DNA of 64,000 bases, from assembly GCA_022579005.1 (NCBI GenBank), contig MU401579.1, positions 38,924 to 102,923 on the forward strand. Reading direction: 5' to 3'. Of the stretch, positions 11,515 through 24,468 are shown piece after piece. The position numbers were made by a program, and so were the translations under genes. The notes under the pieces are model-generated. The model was not told the DNA's origin, ran no database searches, and saw only the letters and a list, made by a program, of their open reading frames with translations. Positions within the stretch are counted from its first letter, which is position 1. Every line of letters starts with the position of its first letter. Source of the stretch: Poronia punctata. Its lineage: Eukaryota > Ascomycota > Sordariomycetes > Xylariales > Xylariaceae.

Positions 11515-14161
11515 ATGGCCCCTGGTAAGACCGTCAAAGCCAAGACTGGGGGAAAGGGAGGGAAAGAAATCGACCCGGCCCCCGACGGCCACAGTTCATC
11601 CCAGTCTCCGCCTGGCGTGTCGGGGTCCAAGTCATCATCCGCCTGTTCGTCAAAGGGTAGCGGTCGTGTCTCGTTGGCGTGTGTCCAATGCCGTAGCAAG
11701 CAGTACGTCTATCCACTCCGGTTTTCTTAATCTTCGTCTATGCCTTTTCCATAGTCGTTGGCGCCCAGCCACAGCGCCAAACCTAGTCGGTCCCGACCCC
11801 AGGTACCATGTATTGTCCAATTTCGGTATTTTATCTACGAATCGTAGAGATGCATTCGTCATATGTTTTCTATCCGTCTTCGCCTGTCGGTATGTCTTTG
11901 CGCAGCAGTCACTGAGCAGCTACTCATAGCATGAGGTGTGATGCAACGCAGCCAACATGCGGCCGGTGTCTATTGGAGAAGAAACCATGCTATTATGCCA
12001 AATCGAGGCGCGGCATTCGGGATCCCTTGAAGCGAAGTTTGATGTCTGCTTATCTGCCGGTGCCGCCGCCGCAACGCATCAGCCCGGGGGCCGACGGCTC
12101 GCCTTTAGTCTTGCCGCTGAATGATAGGAAAGACCTATCAAATGGATGGACAAGGCCGCATACGCCGGTCAACACTGCGCCGCCCCCCGCGTACTTGCTT
12201 GATGCCTTTTTCGAGCATTTTTATCATGGCCAGCCTCTTGTTCCTCCAAAGGCTCACTTCCTCAATTATGTCGCATTGGATCCGACCGCCTACTCCTTCC
12301 TCCTCTCGGTTATCGACTTCTGTGGGGCCTTGTGCGTCAAGGATGCGCGGCTGCATAGTTTACGGGAAGTAGCTTACTCGACCGCATGCGGCACTCTGCC
12401 TTTCACAGTGCAATCCGTACAGGCGCTTCATATATTATCCGTTCTGGCTTTCGGCGAGACCAGGTTCACACACTGTCTGGGGTTTGCCAATCGTACCTGG
12501 ACCATGGCGATCGAGCTAGGCAGTAAGTATAATATGTTCCTATATTCTATCCTTGGTGAAATGCTTCTTCTCCTTCAAATGGAAGACGTGGATCGCATTC
12601 CGAGACGTCGTTTTCGAGTGTCGTATCCTCGAACAAGTCAGCCGTCACATTCTTGAAGAACCATGACGACTAACACATGGTCCTCATAGTGCATCGTAAA
12701 TCCTTCGCAGACGGGGCACCGGACCCTGTCTTGGCAGAGAGTTATAGAAGGACGTGGTGGCATGTAAAGTTTCAAAACCTAACGGAGCACGTCATGAATG
12801 GCGACTCCACGGCCAAATGCAAAAGTATACAAGAAGAAGCAGACGTGGACATACCCTGCTCAGAAGAGTGGGAATACGAGTCCGGGGTGAGTATAGTCTT
12901 GCAGCTCCGCATCTCCTCGTCTCCAAGACGCTCATCTTTTCGGTCGTCTGTCGACTGATATGTTGACAATGGCCACAGGACATTGCGACACCTATCTCGC
13001 TGTCGCAATACGAAAGGGAGGCTACTCTCGGCCGTTCAGATCCTTCCTCTTCAGCGCTCCAGATCGAATTATACTGCATCCAGGCCAACATAGCCGCCTC
13101 GTGTCGCGATGTAGACGACGAAAGCGACGTTGCGGAAGAGATGCTGAGCCGGGCGGACTCGACCATTTGCGACTTTATACGTCGTATACCACATTGGAAG
13201 CTGGAAGTCGGTAAGTTGTTGTGCATTCCTGCAGATGTTAGCTGCTGGCTTCTCGCTGGTATTGCAACGGCCAGGGGCCACAAGGCGGGCTACCACGTGC
13301 TTCTTAAGTGCCACAGCTGACATCACCCTCTTGTAAGTCGATCCGGTGGGAAGGGCAGACCAAGTTCTCTTTAGTACAGTAGCATGGGCGCATATGTAAG
13401 TGTCAACCAGACCCGCCAAATAGCTGCCATAGTCAGGGGTTAACTTTTGTCGCCAGAAGCCGGATTCGACTTCGACACTCTGTTGCGAGGACCGGCCTCA
13501 ATATTCGGGAGTATTTTCCGTTGGGGCCTACTCGCGGACCCAGTCGGAAAGGACAGACGGTGAAACCATTTGGTTGGAACTCGCACCCAATCGAGATACA
13601 AGCGGCCAACAAATTCTGTGATCTGTTTCGGTTACCAATACCCGTCAAGAGTCTGCGGCCTATGGTAAGTTTTCTGACACGTCCATTTCATTTCATCGCC
13701 CTCTCTCTCTTCTACATCTAGGTCCCGGGATTGCATAGATAGCACACCTACTAATATACTATACCCGACAGATGATTCCAGGGCTTATAAGTGTAGCCAT
13801 CGTGTACCTGGATGCTTGCGTGTTTCAGGGACTGGACTCGCCTCTCTTCCGCGAGAGGCTGAAAACTCTGGTACTAATCCTCCGGATACACGGCGAGATT
13901 TGGCCACTATCGAAGCAGGCATCCGAGGATATCCAAGCTGTCGCGGCCGAGTACCTGACCACGAACGACTCTACTAGTTGTCGGTCTAGTAGTTCTGGAT
14001 CGGAACCGTGGCATATTAGGGTCGACGACGCCATAAGCAGCGCCCCTTTCCTTGGATCTTGTGTCGATCCAGGGTTTGGAACGGTCCCTGACCCTCATCT
14101 CGTACAGGGATGGCTCACAACCGGTGACTGGCCTGACGTACTCGATACACACCAATATTGA
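11515..14161 (+). CDS. Zn(II)2Cys6 fungal transcription factor
   Basis: Seven exons (11515-11702, 11930-12522, 12690-12886, 12979-13210, 13338-13395, 13457-13664, 13772-14161) join in phase to a 621-residue protein. The binuclear zinc cluster is split by intron 1 and has Cys at residues 56, 59, 66, 73, 76 and 83 (CVQCRSK ... RCDATQPTCGRCLLEKKPC). It should bind DNA at CGG-containing sites in the nucleus. After a Pro-rich linker comes the fungal regulatory middle region (AIELGMHRKSF; SYRRTWWHVKF) and a helical C-terminus. The 58-base exon 5 was found by matching the expected family segment: it reads VDPVGRADQVLFSTVAWAH and restores the phase. Without it, exon 6 would be out of frame and the gene would look broken. 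The target pathway is unknown; no biosynthetic genes adjoin it. Confidence 0.82.
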
Positions 14162-17100
14162 CGGGCAAGTCCCGGGTCCTTTAGGTGGAGTGCCTCTAAA
14201 ACAAGCGCACTCTTAAGACGCGAACGAAATGCGGTGGATTCGGGCAAAATTGCACTTGACGAGTTAATGACCTTATAAAATTCACTCTGCGCATGTCTGG
14301 TATAGGCAGATGGATAGAATACTGCTTGGAATTCAGCCCTTGAGGAGCGGAGCCGGTGGTCAGATTTCCCTTCCTTACCTAGGTACCATGTATAGCTCAT
14401 ATAGATACCCAATCGCGAAAGCCTTATTTTTCGTGCGCCCTCGCATTAACCCAAGTTGCATTTTGTGTGGGTTGACACCTAGGTATGGCAAGGCTCTTGC
14501 GTACGCACCGTTAGGTAAGAGGCGGGTACGTGTAAAGTACTTAGGCAGCCCAGCATCTGTACCTGCCCTTAAACCACTATTACGTCGGACACAAGACAGG
14601 ATTCTCCTTCCTCGATATATGTATGTGGCTGTCCATTCTACGCATGTAAGATCTATCGAGTAGGAAGGCGCACCCGGTAGTTCTGCGGTATATTTGCACG
14701 CAAGTTGGTGTCTAAAGCAGGCGGGTAGGTATGTAGGTAGCGCTCTATAGTTGGCTGTGTGTCGTCATCGAATTTTGCAGAGGTAGGTTGGTACTCCTGT
14801 CTCAGGTCTGGAGTGGGTGTCCGATTTAATGTCTAGATGTACACAGAAAAGATACCCGTATGAAGTTTCTCATAAGTCATAACCAATCGAACATACGCTA
14901 TCTACGTACGTTGAGAGGAATCGGACGTGGAATTGTTGCAAGAAATACGGATTCAGCCACATGACGAGACGAAAATTTGCCGTTGCGCACGAGGATAGGA
15001 GGTAAGTCACAAGTGGCCCTCTTATCCACGGCTACCTACCTCCTCTACTGTCAGAAATCGCCCGGGTGTCTTGCCTCAACTTCCATACCTATTTCGATCG
15101 AAGCAATAAAGAAGAAACTGGTTACTGTGGTCATCGGCAATGATGAGACAACACTATTCCCACGATTGTTTTAAGCCCGAACAGCGCGGAATTTAGGTAT
15201 CTTGTCTGTCCGCGATGGCCAAGTATAATTTCTAATTCCGTCCGTTCATTTCTTGTACGGGCCACTCCCTTCGTTGTACTATATAACGCGGCTGGGAAAA
15301 GGTTTGCTTGCGGGTCTCGAACCCTCCGAAGTACATAGGCAGCGGCCCGTGGGTGCGTGGGTCTGGGTCCGGGACGGAGATTAAAGCGGCACTTTTTATG
15401 ATAACCCCTAGACTAGGTTATAGCTTTTCAGCATGTGAGCAAACAGAGGTTCTGCAAGAACGAATTTTTTCACCGTTATTTTAGCGATTGATACTAATAA
15501 CCAATTTCTATAATCCCAAGTCATTCCCGAAGCTAGGTATGCATGTATATAGCGCCTCCTATGTTGGCGGTTAGGTGCTTCCGCTACACGGACCAGACAG
15601 ATGAACGATAGGTGCCGAAGTAGTCGGCGACGGTGGCATCCAATCACCAAAGTCCTTGATGCTTTAGGTGGAGGGGGTTGGTTACACAACCTAGGTAACT
15701 TTAATCCATATATCGACATACCACTGCACTTACCTACATGTAGGTACCTACATCTGTAGGTAGGTATAAAGAAAAGTGTTAGATATTGGCCATGCAGATG
15801 GAAACACGAGCATAATATACCGGTCAGGTGGTATCGTGATTCAGGAATTGATCATGACTATCTACATGATGTATATTTATCTAGTTCATAACGAGGTTAG
15901 AGACACGTTCTCGTCCGAAAACACTCGTCCGCGGCCGCCTTCAGTCTCCATCTGCGGCCAGCCGTCTGTGTTGCACGGTGGATAGGTAGCACTTACTAGA
16001 ACGCCATCTTATTCTGTATATTCTATACGTGTAGTAAGTGCATGCCCTAGGTATCTACCTGCTCTTGTCTGACATCGGAGCAGATCGATTTGACAGGTCG
16101 AGGTCATTCTGATGTGTTTCCATCTTTGCATACACGTATGTTCATAGCCCAATAAGAGGAAGCGTTTGGCATTTTTCTCCATGCATTCAGGGGAGATCAT
16201 CCTCCCGACGCACATTCGGATTTCCGAACTGCCAAGGATTTAGCGGAGAGAAGACTATGGACATGGGTCTCATCCGTGCTATGTAAGATAGTTTACGGTA
16301 GACTCTAGGTTCGTGTTTTGTAGAATGGCAGATAAGAAGATGCTGGAGACCAAAGTAGGAGAATGACTTTGCTTTCATGGCTGTATGCAGTTATAAACTA
16401 AAACAAACCGTAGACAATGAATGCCCCCGACTTCAATGCCATTAAAGACAATAGGTATGTGATTGTAAAGATTGTGTGTGTGTATCAATATCGAGTCTAC
16501 CGTTTACCTACGCCGTTATGATTTGAAATTTTTCTACTGAGTAGGTAGGCGGGGGAGAGGGGCATGTTTCGGACAGGGATGAGGATGTTGTGATCTCCGA
16601 CAGTCTGGTACCGCACACGCACTACTGTAAATGTGAGGAGAAAGGGGCTTATCGAAACCCATCTTGAATGTGGAGTAATAGGTAGACTCCTCGGCCTTGA
16701 TTACGATAACTTTACTAGTCTAGCCCATATTCCCTAGGTACTTGACTTTTCAGAATACGTGGGGGCCGGCAATCTAACGCGGCAACTTGGGGATCTCCCT
16801 CTGCTGTTTATTTTTCAAGTCCTCGGAGAGGAAAATGGACACTATTTGTGTACCGAAGGTGTCGGGAATCAAGTAAGAATCGGAGGATTGGCTGTCTCGG
16901 CGTATCTCCATGGACGCGCGGCTCTTTATCTTATCCTCCGAGAGGTTGTGGCGTGAAACCCGGGGCGAAGGATGTTCGGCATTGTTGCGGTGGGCCATGC
17001 GTCACCGTAGTTGTTAGAGAAAGAGCGTGCCTTTCCTTGCGGGGTCAATTACTCGCAGGATTGAGGCATTGGATGGCGACCAATCGTTTGTCATGTCATG

Positions 17101-17485
17101 CAGATGGATTCTTGTGTACGCCTCAGCCTCATCGGATTTGGGTCAGAGGAAGTAAAAGTGAAGGAGTGACCGAGGTGAGATACTGCCCTGCTTGGGTATT
17201 CGAGTAGGTAGCTCTTTACAAAAAAATTCAAATAAGCGACGAGGCAGGCCGTTTATGTATTAGTGGGACGACCCCCGCTCCTGCCTCTTTTCTACCGTAG
17301 ATAATCTTAGGTTGTATCTAGACTACTGCTATAATAAGTGTACTTTTCCATCAGTAGTAACAGGTAATTACTGCACGCCAGCTGTGCCTAGACTGGAGGC
17401 TAGTAACCATTCCTTACCCATTAACCGAGTATCGCAAGCACGACGACAAAGGGAGAAAAAAAGGCAGAACAATAATCAAGAAGCA
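14162..17485. other. 3.3-kb spacer, no gene seen
   Basis: This stretch contains only short frames without family features. It has many TAGGTA/TACCTA words and a palindromic run at ~15730-15765 (TACCTACATGTAGGTACCTACA). The aldehyde dehydrogenase promoter should lie in the last few hundred bases. Confidence 0.55.
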
Positions 17486-19071
17486 ATGGCGACATATACC
17501 GTCCCTTTCATCATCAACGGGGAGGAGCAGGTGCCACAGGAGACCTTCGAGGTGCGGTCGCCCTCTACCGGCGAGCTCGTCCACCTATGCGGAGTGGCTA
17601 CACCCTCGCATGCTGATGCTGCGGTGGAAGCCGCCGCCGCCGCTCTCCCGGCATGGAGAGATATTACCGATGGCGCGCGCAGGGATATCATCATGAAGGT
17701 GACAGAGCTCATGGAGGAGAGACGGTCAGAGTTGGAGCGGCATTTGATGGACGAGATGGGAGTCGACAGGGCATGGGCTACGTCCAACTTGAACCTCACG
17801 AAGGAGATAATCAAGGATGCCGCCGGACGCATATCCACCCTTTCCGGGTCCGTTCCTAAGGTCGCGGACCTGAATACGTCGGCTATAGTATTGAAGGAGC
17901 CTTTTGGTGTCGTGTTGGCAATTGCGCCGTGGTAAGGATTAAGCCCGATCGATTCGTGTGATAGTGAGGAGACAAGAAACTCATACGAGAACCAAAAAAA
18001 AAACAGGAATGCGCCCTATATCTTGGGCACTCGATCCGTGTTGTATCCGCTCGCTGCAGGATGCACGGTGGTCCTGAAGGGCTCGGAATACACACCGCGG
18101 GTCATGCATGCGATTACTCGCCTCTTCAACGATGCCGGTTTGCCCAAGGGCGCGTTGAACTTTCTGTCCACGAACCCGGCTAATGCGGCTGCTGTCACCG
18201 AGGCTCTCATGGCCCACCCTCTGGTCAAGAAGATTAACTTCACAGGAAGTACGGCTATCGGAAGGATCAGTAAGTCACAAACCAGGGCCGAGCCTTTACC
18301 TATGAATCAAGATTCAAAGCCATACCCGCACCTGCTAACAGGATGCTTCTGTTTTCAACAGTTGCCAAAATTGCTGGCCAACATCTTAAGCCGGTCGTGC
18401 TAGAACTCGGGGGCAAGGCCCCAGCAATCGTGTGGAAAGACGCCAAACTGGACCTCGCGGCAGAGTGCTGCTCGTTGGGAGCGTTCTTGAATGCGGGCCA
18501 GATCTGCATGAGCACAGAGCGCATCATCGTCCATAAGGATGTGAGTGCGGCATTCCAGGAGAAACTCCGCGAAACCATCGCCAAGATGTGGCCTCAAGCA
18601 TTGGTGCATATCAACACGCAAGCCGTCGAGAGGAACAAGAAGCTTGTGCGGGACGCCGTCGAAAAAGGTGCAGCTGTTCTCACGGGCGACATTGATGCTC
18701 AAGAGACATCCGGAACAAGACTTCGCCCTATCGTGCTTGCAAAAGTGACGCCCGACATGGACATCTACAGCAAGGAGTCGTTCGGCACGACGGTGAGCTT
18801 GCTGGAGGTCGATACCGAGGAGGAGGCTCTGCGCATCGCCAACGATACCGAGTACGGCCTCTCATCTGCCGTGTTCACGGAGGACCTAAGAGTCGGTCTG
18901 CGATTTGCGAAGAATATCGAGACAGGTGCGGTACATATCAACAACATGTCGGTGCACGACGAGGTGGCCCTCCCCCATGGAGGAGCCAAGGCGAGTGGGT
19001 ATGGCAGGTTTAATGCTATGGCTGGACTGGAGGAGTATGTGAGGACAAAGACCATCACTTGGAGGAATTGA
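17486..19071 (+). CDS. NAD(P)-dependent aldehyde dehydrogenase, salicylaldehyde/vanillin dehydrogenase type
   Basis: Three exons (17486-17931, 18007-18269, 18362-19071) give 472 residues, full length for the ALDH family. The enzyme would oxidise an aldehyde to the acid using NAD(P)+. The signature elements are the Asn-containing APWNAPY, the cofactor-binding FTGSTAIGR, the general-base Glu251 in LELGGK, and the nucleophile Cys285 in NAGQICMS. Near the C-terminus it carries HINNMSVHDEVALPHGG and SGYGRF, which resemble the aromatic-aldehyde (salicylaldehyde/vanillin) subgroup. No targeting peptide is seen, so it is probably cytosolic. The first codon of exon 2 restores Trp of APW across the intron, supporting the splice choice. 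The exact substrate is not shown by the sequence. Confidence 0.9.
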
Positions 19072-19700
19072 GTCGAGGGGGTTTTCACTTGTATATGAAT
19101 GTAACGATGGATCGGCCGCTTGTAAGGGGGTGAGGCAGGGGAAATTTGATGACGATAATGGGTAATTGTGTCGTCTAAGTGGTGGAGCACTGGGGGGCTT
19201 GTATTGTGTTACTCGAGCCAGACGAGCCGTTGGAATTCTGTATCTGGTTCAGAGAGATGTTTCTGTATGACGTGAATATGATAGTCCTCGTACATTTTCT
19301 GATACTCCGAGGTGCTTTCCAGTTTCCACCGCCTTTGATTTACGCATGCACAGATGATCTCCCGTTACGTACCAAAGATTAGATGGGGATATGTGATATG
19401 TGATATGTGATCTGTGATCTATATATCTCGATGTTTGATTTCTTGTGATATATGGTTACAAATGCGAGGAGCCTCGGGCCACCGCTAATCTATCTCCTGT
19501 GTATATCTTCTATTGACCATCTACCTGCCCTACGAAACCTGCATGCACAGGTAGAACATATTGATAGTGATACCCATCTACATAGGTAGTCAATGTATCA
19601 AAGAAATCAAATGGATATGGATATGGATATCCAAGACTTGATAATCAGGTTATTTAGAAAATTTTATGATAAGCAAGCATAGGAATAAAACTCTCGAGTA

Positions 19701-19703
<3 letters not shown>

Positions 19704-19732
<29 letters not shown>
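19704..19732. repeat. 29-base poly(A) run
   Basis: An uninterrupted A run in the spacer. I see no retroposed gene body or target duplications beside it, so I list it only as a homopolymer. Confidence 0.85.
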
Positions 19733-19734
<2 letters not shown>

Positions 19735-20410
19735 CCCCGGCCTTAAAAAAAGTATAAGAGACCCGACCCTGCCGGTACTGATTGATTGATTGGTTGATTG
19801 ATCACCGCTTTCTTCGATTTCGGTTCGATTTCGGTGTCCGAGAAATGAATGACTGACTGGCTGGCTGCTCACCTCAGCTTACCTAATACCGACACCTAGG
19901 TCAGATTAGAAGGTTTACATGATCTTGTCGGTCTTTTGAAGTAGGTAGATACTTTAGGTATTAAAGGGTTCAAAAAAACTTGCAAAATTCTTTTTTTCTT
20001 TTAGCCAGCCGAGACACGCTTCGAATAAATAAAATATTGGCCCTCTTGAGTTTAGAAAGCAAGAGAAATCAATCAATGATGGAAAAAAAAGGGAGGGTCT
20101 AGAATGTCAATTTTCATGACTCGCCGGAACCAAAAAAAAAAAAAAAAAACCTTTATATATGCAGATGCCGGACGCGGACGGAAAACTGTTGAGGAATACG
20201 ACGTCGGAAGGTGACGGGTTGTAACCTTTGACTTTGACCCCACGCACACGCGTGGACATTTTGCGGGGGAATATGTCCATATGTACCTATCTATCAACTC
20301 TAGCTCTATCTAGTTCTAAAGTCATTGGGGTTACTTGTCTGCCATTTGAGCGAAGGAGCGAAGTCGGTAAGTTTACTGTTTCAATTTGATGGAGAGCGAG
20401 ATCGGTACAA

Positions 20411-20438
20411 GTCTGTCTGTCTGTCTGTCTGTCTGTCT
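20411..20438. repeat. (GTCT)7 microsatellite
   Basis: Seven perfect GTCT units in the spacer between the ALDH and SDR genes. Confidence 0.95.
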
Positions 20439-22803
20439 ACTGCGGGGAGAATTCATATGTTTTTTGGGGGGGGGGGTTTAGGTAAAATACCATGCAGTAA
20501 CACTGATGTCTACTAGCAAATCGGGAACATTGTACACGTCGTATTGTTTTAGACTACCTAACCTCAGGTTAGACCCCTGCCTTTTTTTAATAGTCGTGAA
20601 ACTTTTTATATATCATGTTAGGCTGGCTATGGCTGGCCATCTTGAAGTGACTGATGATCATGCATGCATTTGCATCCTGCAGCGTAACAACGGGAACGGA
20701 CGAGAAGACAGGTTGGCAGGCAGGCACCGCACGCCGCGCGCGAAAATAAAAAAGTTAATTCTCGTTTTCTCTGCCGCGATACACGAGACAAGACGACGAC
20801 AAGAGCCGCCCGCCTATAGCTCAACCTAAAGAACCCGACGATGCGATACTGTTTACATGTAGGTCGAGACGCCAATTGTTACCTATATCCCAAACTACTA
20901 TACCCGATTCCATTGTATTACCTACGTGTACCTATAATTGTAATAGACCGGTGAGAGGTCCAAGGTAGGGTTTGAAAATTATCTACACTTATATAGTATA
21001 GTATAAAGCAAAAATAGAAAGAAAAGAGGAAGAAATTTGATGCATCACGAGACACCAACAAAACCCCCTTTTTTTTTCAACCGAACCCAGCTTGACGACC
21101 TGTCACACCTCAGATGCGGGTATCTTGTTCGACATATTCCGGGTGATGGATTTGTACCAAAACAGCACTAGAACAGAAAGCCACAAAGCGCAAGAATCCC
21201 ACATGGTTTACATTACAACTCTAGACTAGTTCTTATGGGCGAAAGCTGACCGATCTTCAACAGACCAAACTATCTACGCGTAGTTTTATTTCTTTACCAA
21301 CCTCACTTTTTAAGGAGCGTTTCTCCATTTTCTCTAATGGCCCAGACTAGTCTCCCCCTCCCCCGCCTCCGACTAGACACTTATGGGGCAAGAATACGGG
21401 GTACTAGACAGCTTAAGTACAAGGGGGAGGGGGGGTTCCCGATTAGGCAACCCGGTCGTCGTTCCTACCTACATGTACATGTGCATCTGTGCCTTGCCTT
21501 ACATGTAGGAAGTGGTAGGCTCAACTTCCCCGGAGGTTTTGAGCATACCACAAATAAGATTGTAGATGTTGATAGGTACCTCCTACATGTACACAGAAGC
21601 AGCAGTCTAGGCAGTCGTTGTACACCTTCAACATGGAAGGTACAATAGTATGTAATGTATGTAAGTAGGTGGTACCTATTTAGCAGACTAGGTGATTCTC
21701 AGGTACTCGTAAGGTGCAGTAATTTGCCGATGATCTCTGCTAGGTATGTTTTACCCCACATTGTACAACATCGTAACCCAAAACACGACATTCCCGTACG
21801 GTCTCTCGAGTCGACACCGTTGAATAATTATTACTTATTACCACTACATATCATTCACTTTTTCCTTCTCGTCCTGCTCGAATAAAACGGTTAAAACGCC
21901 CAGATATACAGCTCAGGGGTTCTCTTCACCGGTCCCTCCTTTATGCGCATTCTCATCCTCTCCTAGACTACATGATGTATGTGCAATGCTCTAACCTACA
22001 TACGTGTATACACAATACGACTAGACTAGACTATTCCTACTTACATACGACCTAACTTACTTATACATATTCCAACTACTATTTAGTAGGCTAGAAGATG
22101 GGAAAAGTGGATATGGATGTGAATGTGTCTTGTCCCCCCACCGGCATCTAGACGCGAGCAAAAAGGCGGGATCGACATCGGAATGCTCGATACTCCCATC
22201 GGGCAAGGTACAATCTCCCCATCTTTTCCAGAGAGACGTTTACTCGGATTCTCCCTTGGCGCGCCTAACAATCGTTAACAAAAAAAAAAGTGGGGGGAAA
22301 TACGAGAGGTAGGGCAAAAGGAGAGCTTTGTCCTCTCATGTAACCCTCGGACTACGCCAAACTCGCTCTTACACGCGCCAATGTGCGGATGGAGACTGCC
22401 GGCGGGGCAACGTACGTTCGGGAGGAAACTAGATCATGCCATATAGTAGAACCAGAGATCTGGCTATCCGTTCGAGTCGTGTGGTGTTCCCTCCATCTGA
22501 TGTGTCCCCGACGTGTCGCAATGTGATCCAGTGTCACGATTGTGTGTCGGTAAAGGTTAGACGTGGGGAGGGGCGGCTCTAACTACATATGACGTTGTGC
22601 AGGGACATATGTCCCCCCGGACCCCTGATAGGACTCGAAAGGAAAGGACTAACTATAACGAAGACAGAGGAAAGGAAAGAGCGGGAAAAGTATCTGCTGT
22701 ACGCGTGACGAACATGGATCAATCCTTCCCGGAATGTCTAACCTTGCCCCCCCGGGGAACGTTTTCCTATCAATCGTCTAGCCTGGGGCCATTGGCGCAA
22801 AAG

Positions 22804-22811
22804 TATAAATA
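22804..22811 (+). promoter_or_regulatory. TATA-like element upstream of SDR gene
   Basis: TATAAATA lies about 240 bases before the SDR start codon. Position and sequence fit a fungal TATA box, but nothing else confirms it. Confidence 0.4.
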
Positions 22812-23052
22812 AAACGGCTAGACGTACCCCTTACATCACCACAATGTTTCGAGCTCGCAAAAACCCTTCACGTCTCTAGTTTCTTTCTTTAGTTGTCGTA
22901 CCCATACCCCCAATCTAACTCTAGCAAGTGTCTCATTTTCGCCTACATATACAGACAGCGAACCGAGAACTCCAAGACCGCTTAACACGGGAAATCTGCC
23001 TTATTGCCTTATTAGTGTGTAGTGTAGGAAGTGCCTAGACTGAACGACCACA

Positions 23053-23889
23053 ATGACAACAATCGTGCCCAGAGTCTACCGAGTTGCCCCTTCATTTGGC
23101 AGACTGGCACCACGATGCATCCCGGCATCTGTCGTTGTTGCTCCTCCCCGGGTCGCGGCCATGACGAGAAGAGGACCCATAGCACGATACATATCATCAT
23201 CACGGCCCGTATCTTCAGCTTCCTCAACACCAAGGCCGACGAATAAGGGCTTATTACCCGAATTCGACTTGCGAGGAAAAGTCATCGTCGTGTCCGGAGG
23301 AGCACAAGGGTTGGGATTAGTACAAGCCGAAGCGCTTCTAGAAGCCGGTGCAACAGGTAAGTAGTCGAGTCTAAGTTTTGTCCGAATAATGAAAAGATGA
23401 GAAAGGGTACATCGAGTTTTTATAATCTAATGTTTGAAAAATAAAAAGTACACGTCCTCGACCGTCAACCAGAACCATCATCGGGATCCAGCTATCAGAA
23501 ACTCTCTCAACGAGTTAGAGACGAGCTAGCAGACACATCCATAACGTACCACCAAGTCGACGTCCGGACGGGCGCCAACGAGCTCAACTCCATAGTCAAA
23601 GAAATCGCGGATAGACATGGGCGAATGGACGGGTTGATCGCGGCGGCGGGGATCCAGCAGGAGACTTCGGCGTTGGAATATACGGCCGCGGACGCGGATA
23701 GGATGTTGGGGGTTAATGTCACGGGGGTTTTGATCACGGCGCAGGCGGTGGCGAGACAGATGGTCCGGTTTGAGAGGATGGGGAGTTTGGTCTTGATTGC
23801 TAGTATGAGTGGGACGGTTGCGAATAGGGGGCTTATTTGTCCGTGAGTTTTCCCCCTTACCTAGACATCAATCTCAGAGAAAGAAAAGA

Positions 23890-23969
<80 letters not shown>

Positions 23970-24468
23970 AACCCAAAAAAAAAAAAAAAAAACACAAAAC
24001 CACCCAAAAAAGGGAGAGNNNNNNNNNNGTGGGCGGGTGGTTTTTTGGGGTTTTTTTTTTCGTTTTTTTTCCCCCGTTCCAAACAATTAATTTAAATAAA
24101 AAAAAAACAACCCCCCCCCCCCCCCCCCCCCAAGCCCGGAATTACTAACATCAACAACAACAAAAAACAGAGTCTACAACGCCTCCAAAGCAGCAGTAAT
24201 CCAACTAGGTCGCAACCTAGCGATGGAATGGGGTCCTTCCGGAATCCGTGTCAACACCATCTCGCCGGGATACATCGTGACGGACATGGTGAAGAAGTTG
24301 TTCGAGCAATACCCGGAACGGGAGATCGAGTGGCCGAAACAGAACATGTTGGGGAAATTGAGCAAACCGGAAGATTATAGAGGGGCGGCGGTTTTCTTGC
24401 TAAGTGATGCTAGTCGGTTCATGACGGGGGCGGATTTGAGGATTGATGGGGGGCATGCCGCTTGGTGA
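23053..24468 (+). CDS. Short-chain dehydrogenase/reductase, polyol/sorbose-reductase type
   Basis: Three exons (23053-23356, 23449-23842, 24171-24468) close in phase to 331 residues. The classical SDR signature is complete: the dinucleotide-binding SGGAQGLG at ~81-88, the NAG-equivalent AAAG, a catalytic Ser in IASMSG, and catalytic Tyr235/Lys239 in YNASK, followed by SPGYIVT. The protein should reduce or oxidise a sugar or polyol with NAD(P)H; it resembles the fungal arabinitol/mannitol/sorbose group, but the substrate is unproven. The first ~65 residues are rich in Arg, Ser and Ala without acidic residues and look like a mitochondrial presequence, which is unusual for this group. Intron 2 (23843-24170) contains homopolymers and a run of ten Ns. 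The coding exons on both sides are intact, so the gap does not affect the protein. Confidence 0.87.
23843..24170 (+). other. Homopolymer-rich intron with 10-N assembly gap
   Basis: SDR intron 2 has donor GTGAGT and acceptor ACAG. It holds a ~31-base C run, then ~45 bases of almost pure A, then A/C-rich sequence up to ten Ns (24019-24028). After the gap come G/T-rich sequence, a T run, an A run and a second C run (~24111-24131). The A/C-rich left side and G/T-rich right side of the gap look roughly reverse-complementary. The true length of the intron is therefore unknown. Confidence 0.85.

Larger units (their letters stand above)
19072..23052. other. 4-kb spacer with homopolymers and microsatellites, no gene seen
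   Basis: This spacer contains a 29-base A run (19704-19732), other A runs near 20132, a (GTCT)7 tract (20411-20438) and many TAGGTA words. No frame resembles a protein family. A TATA-like element lies at 22804-22811, upstream of the SDR gene. Confidence 0.55.

Noticed and set aside
13211..13456. Apparent frame break in the Zn2Cys6 gene (possible pseudogene)
   Set aside because: A 58-base exon at 13338-13395 restores frame and family-like sequence.
15310..15335. T-loop-like GGTTCGAGACC on the minus strand, possible tRNA
   Set aside because: No matching acceptor, D or anticodon arms could be found at tRNA distance.
23809..24148. Open frames of poly-Pro/Lys crossing the N run
   Set aside because: They are translations of homopolymer runs inside an intron and cross a gap of unknown sequence.
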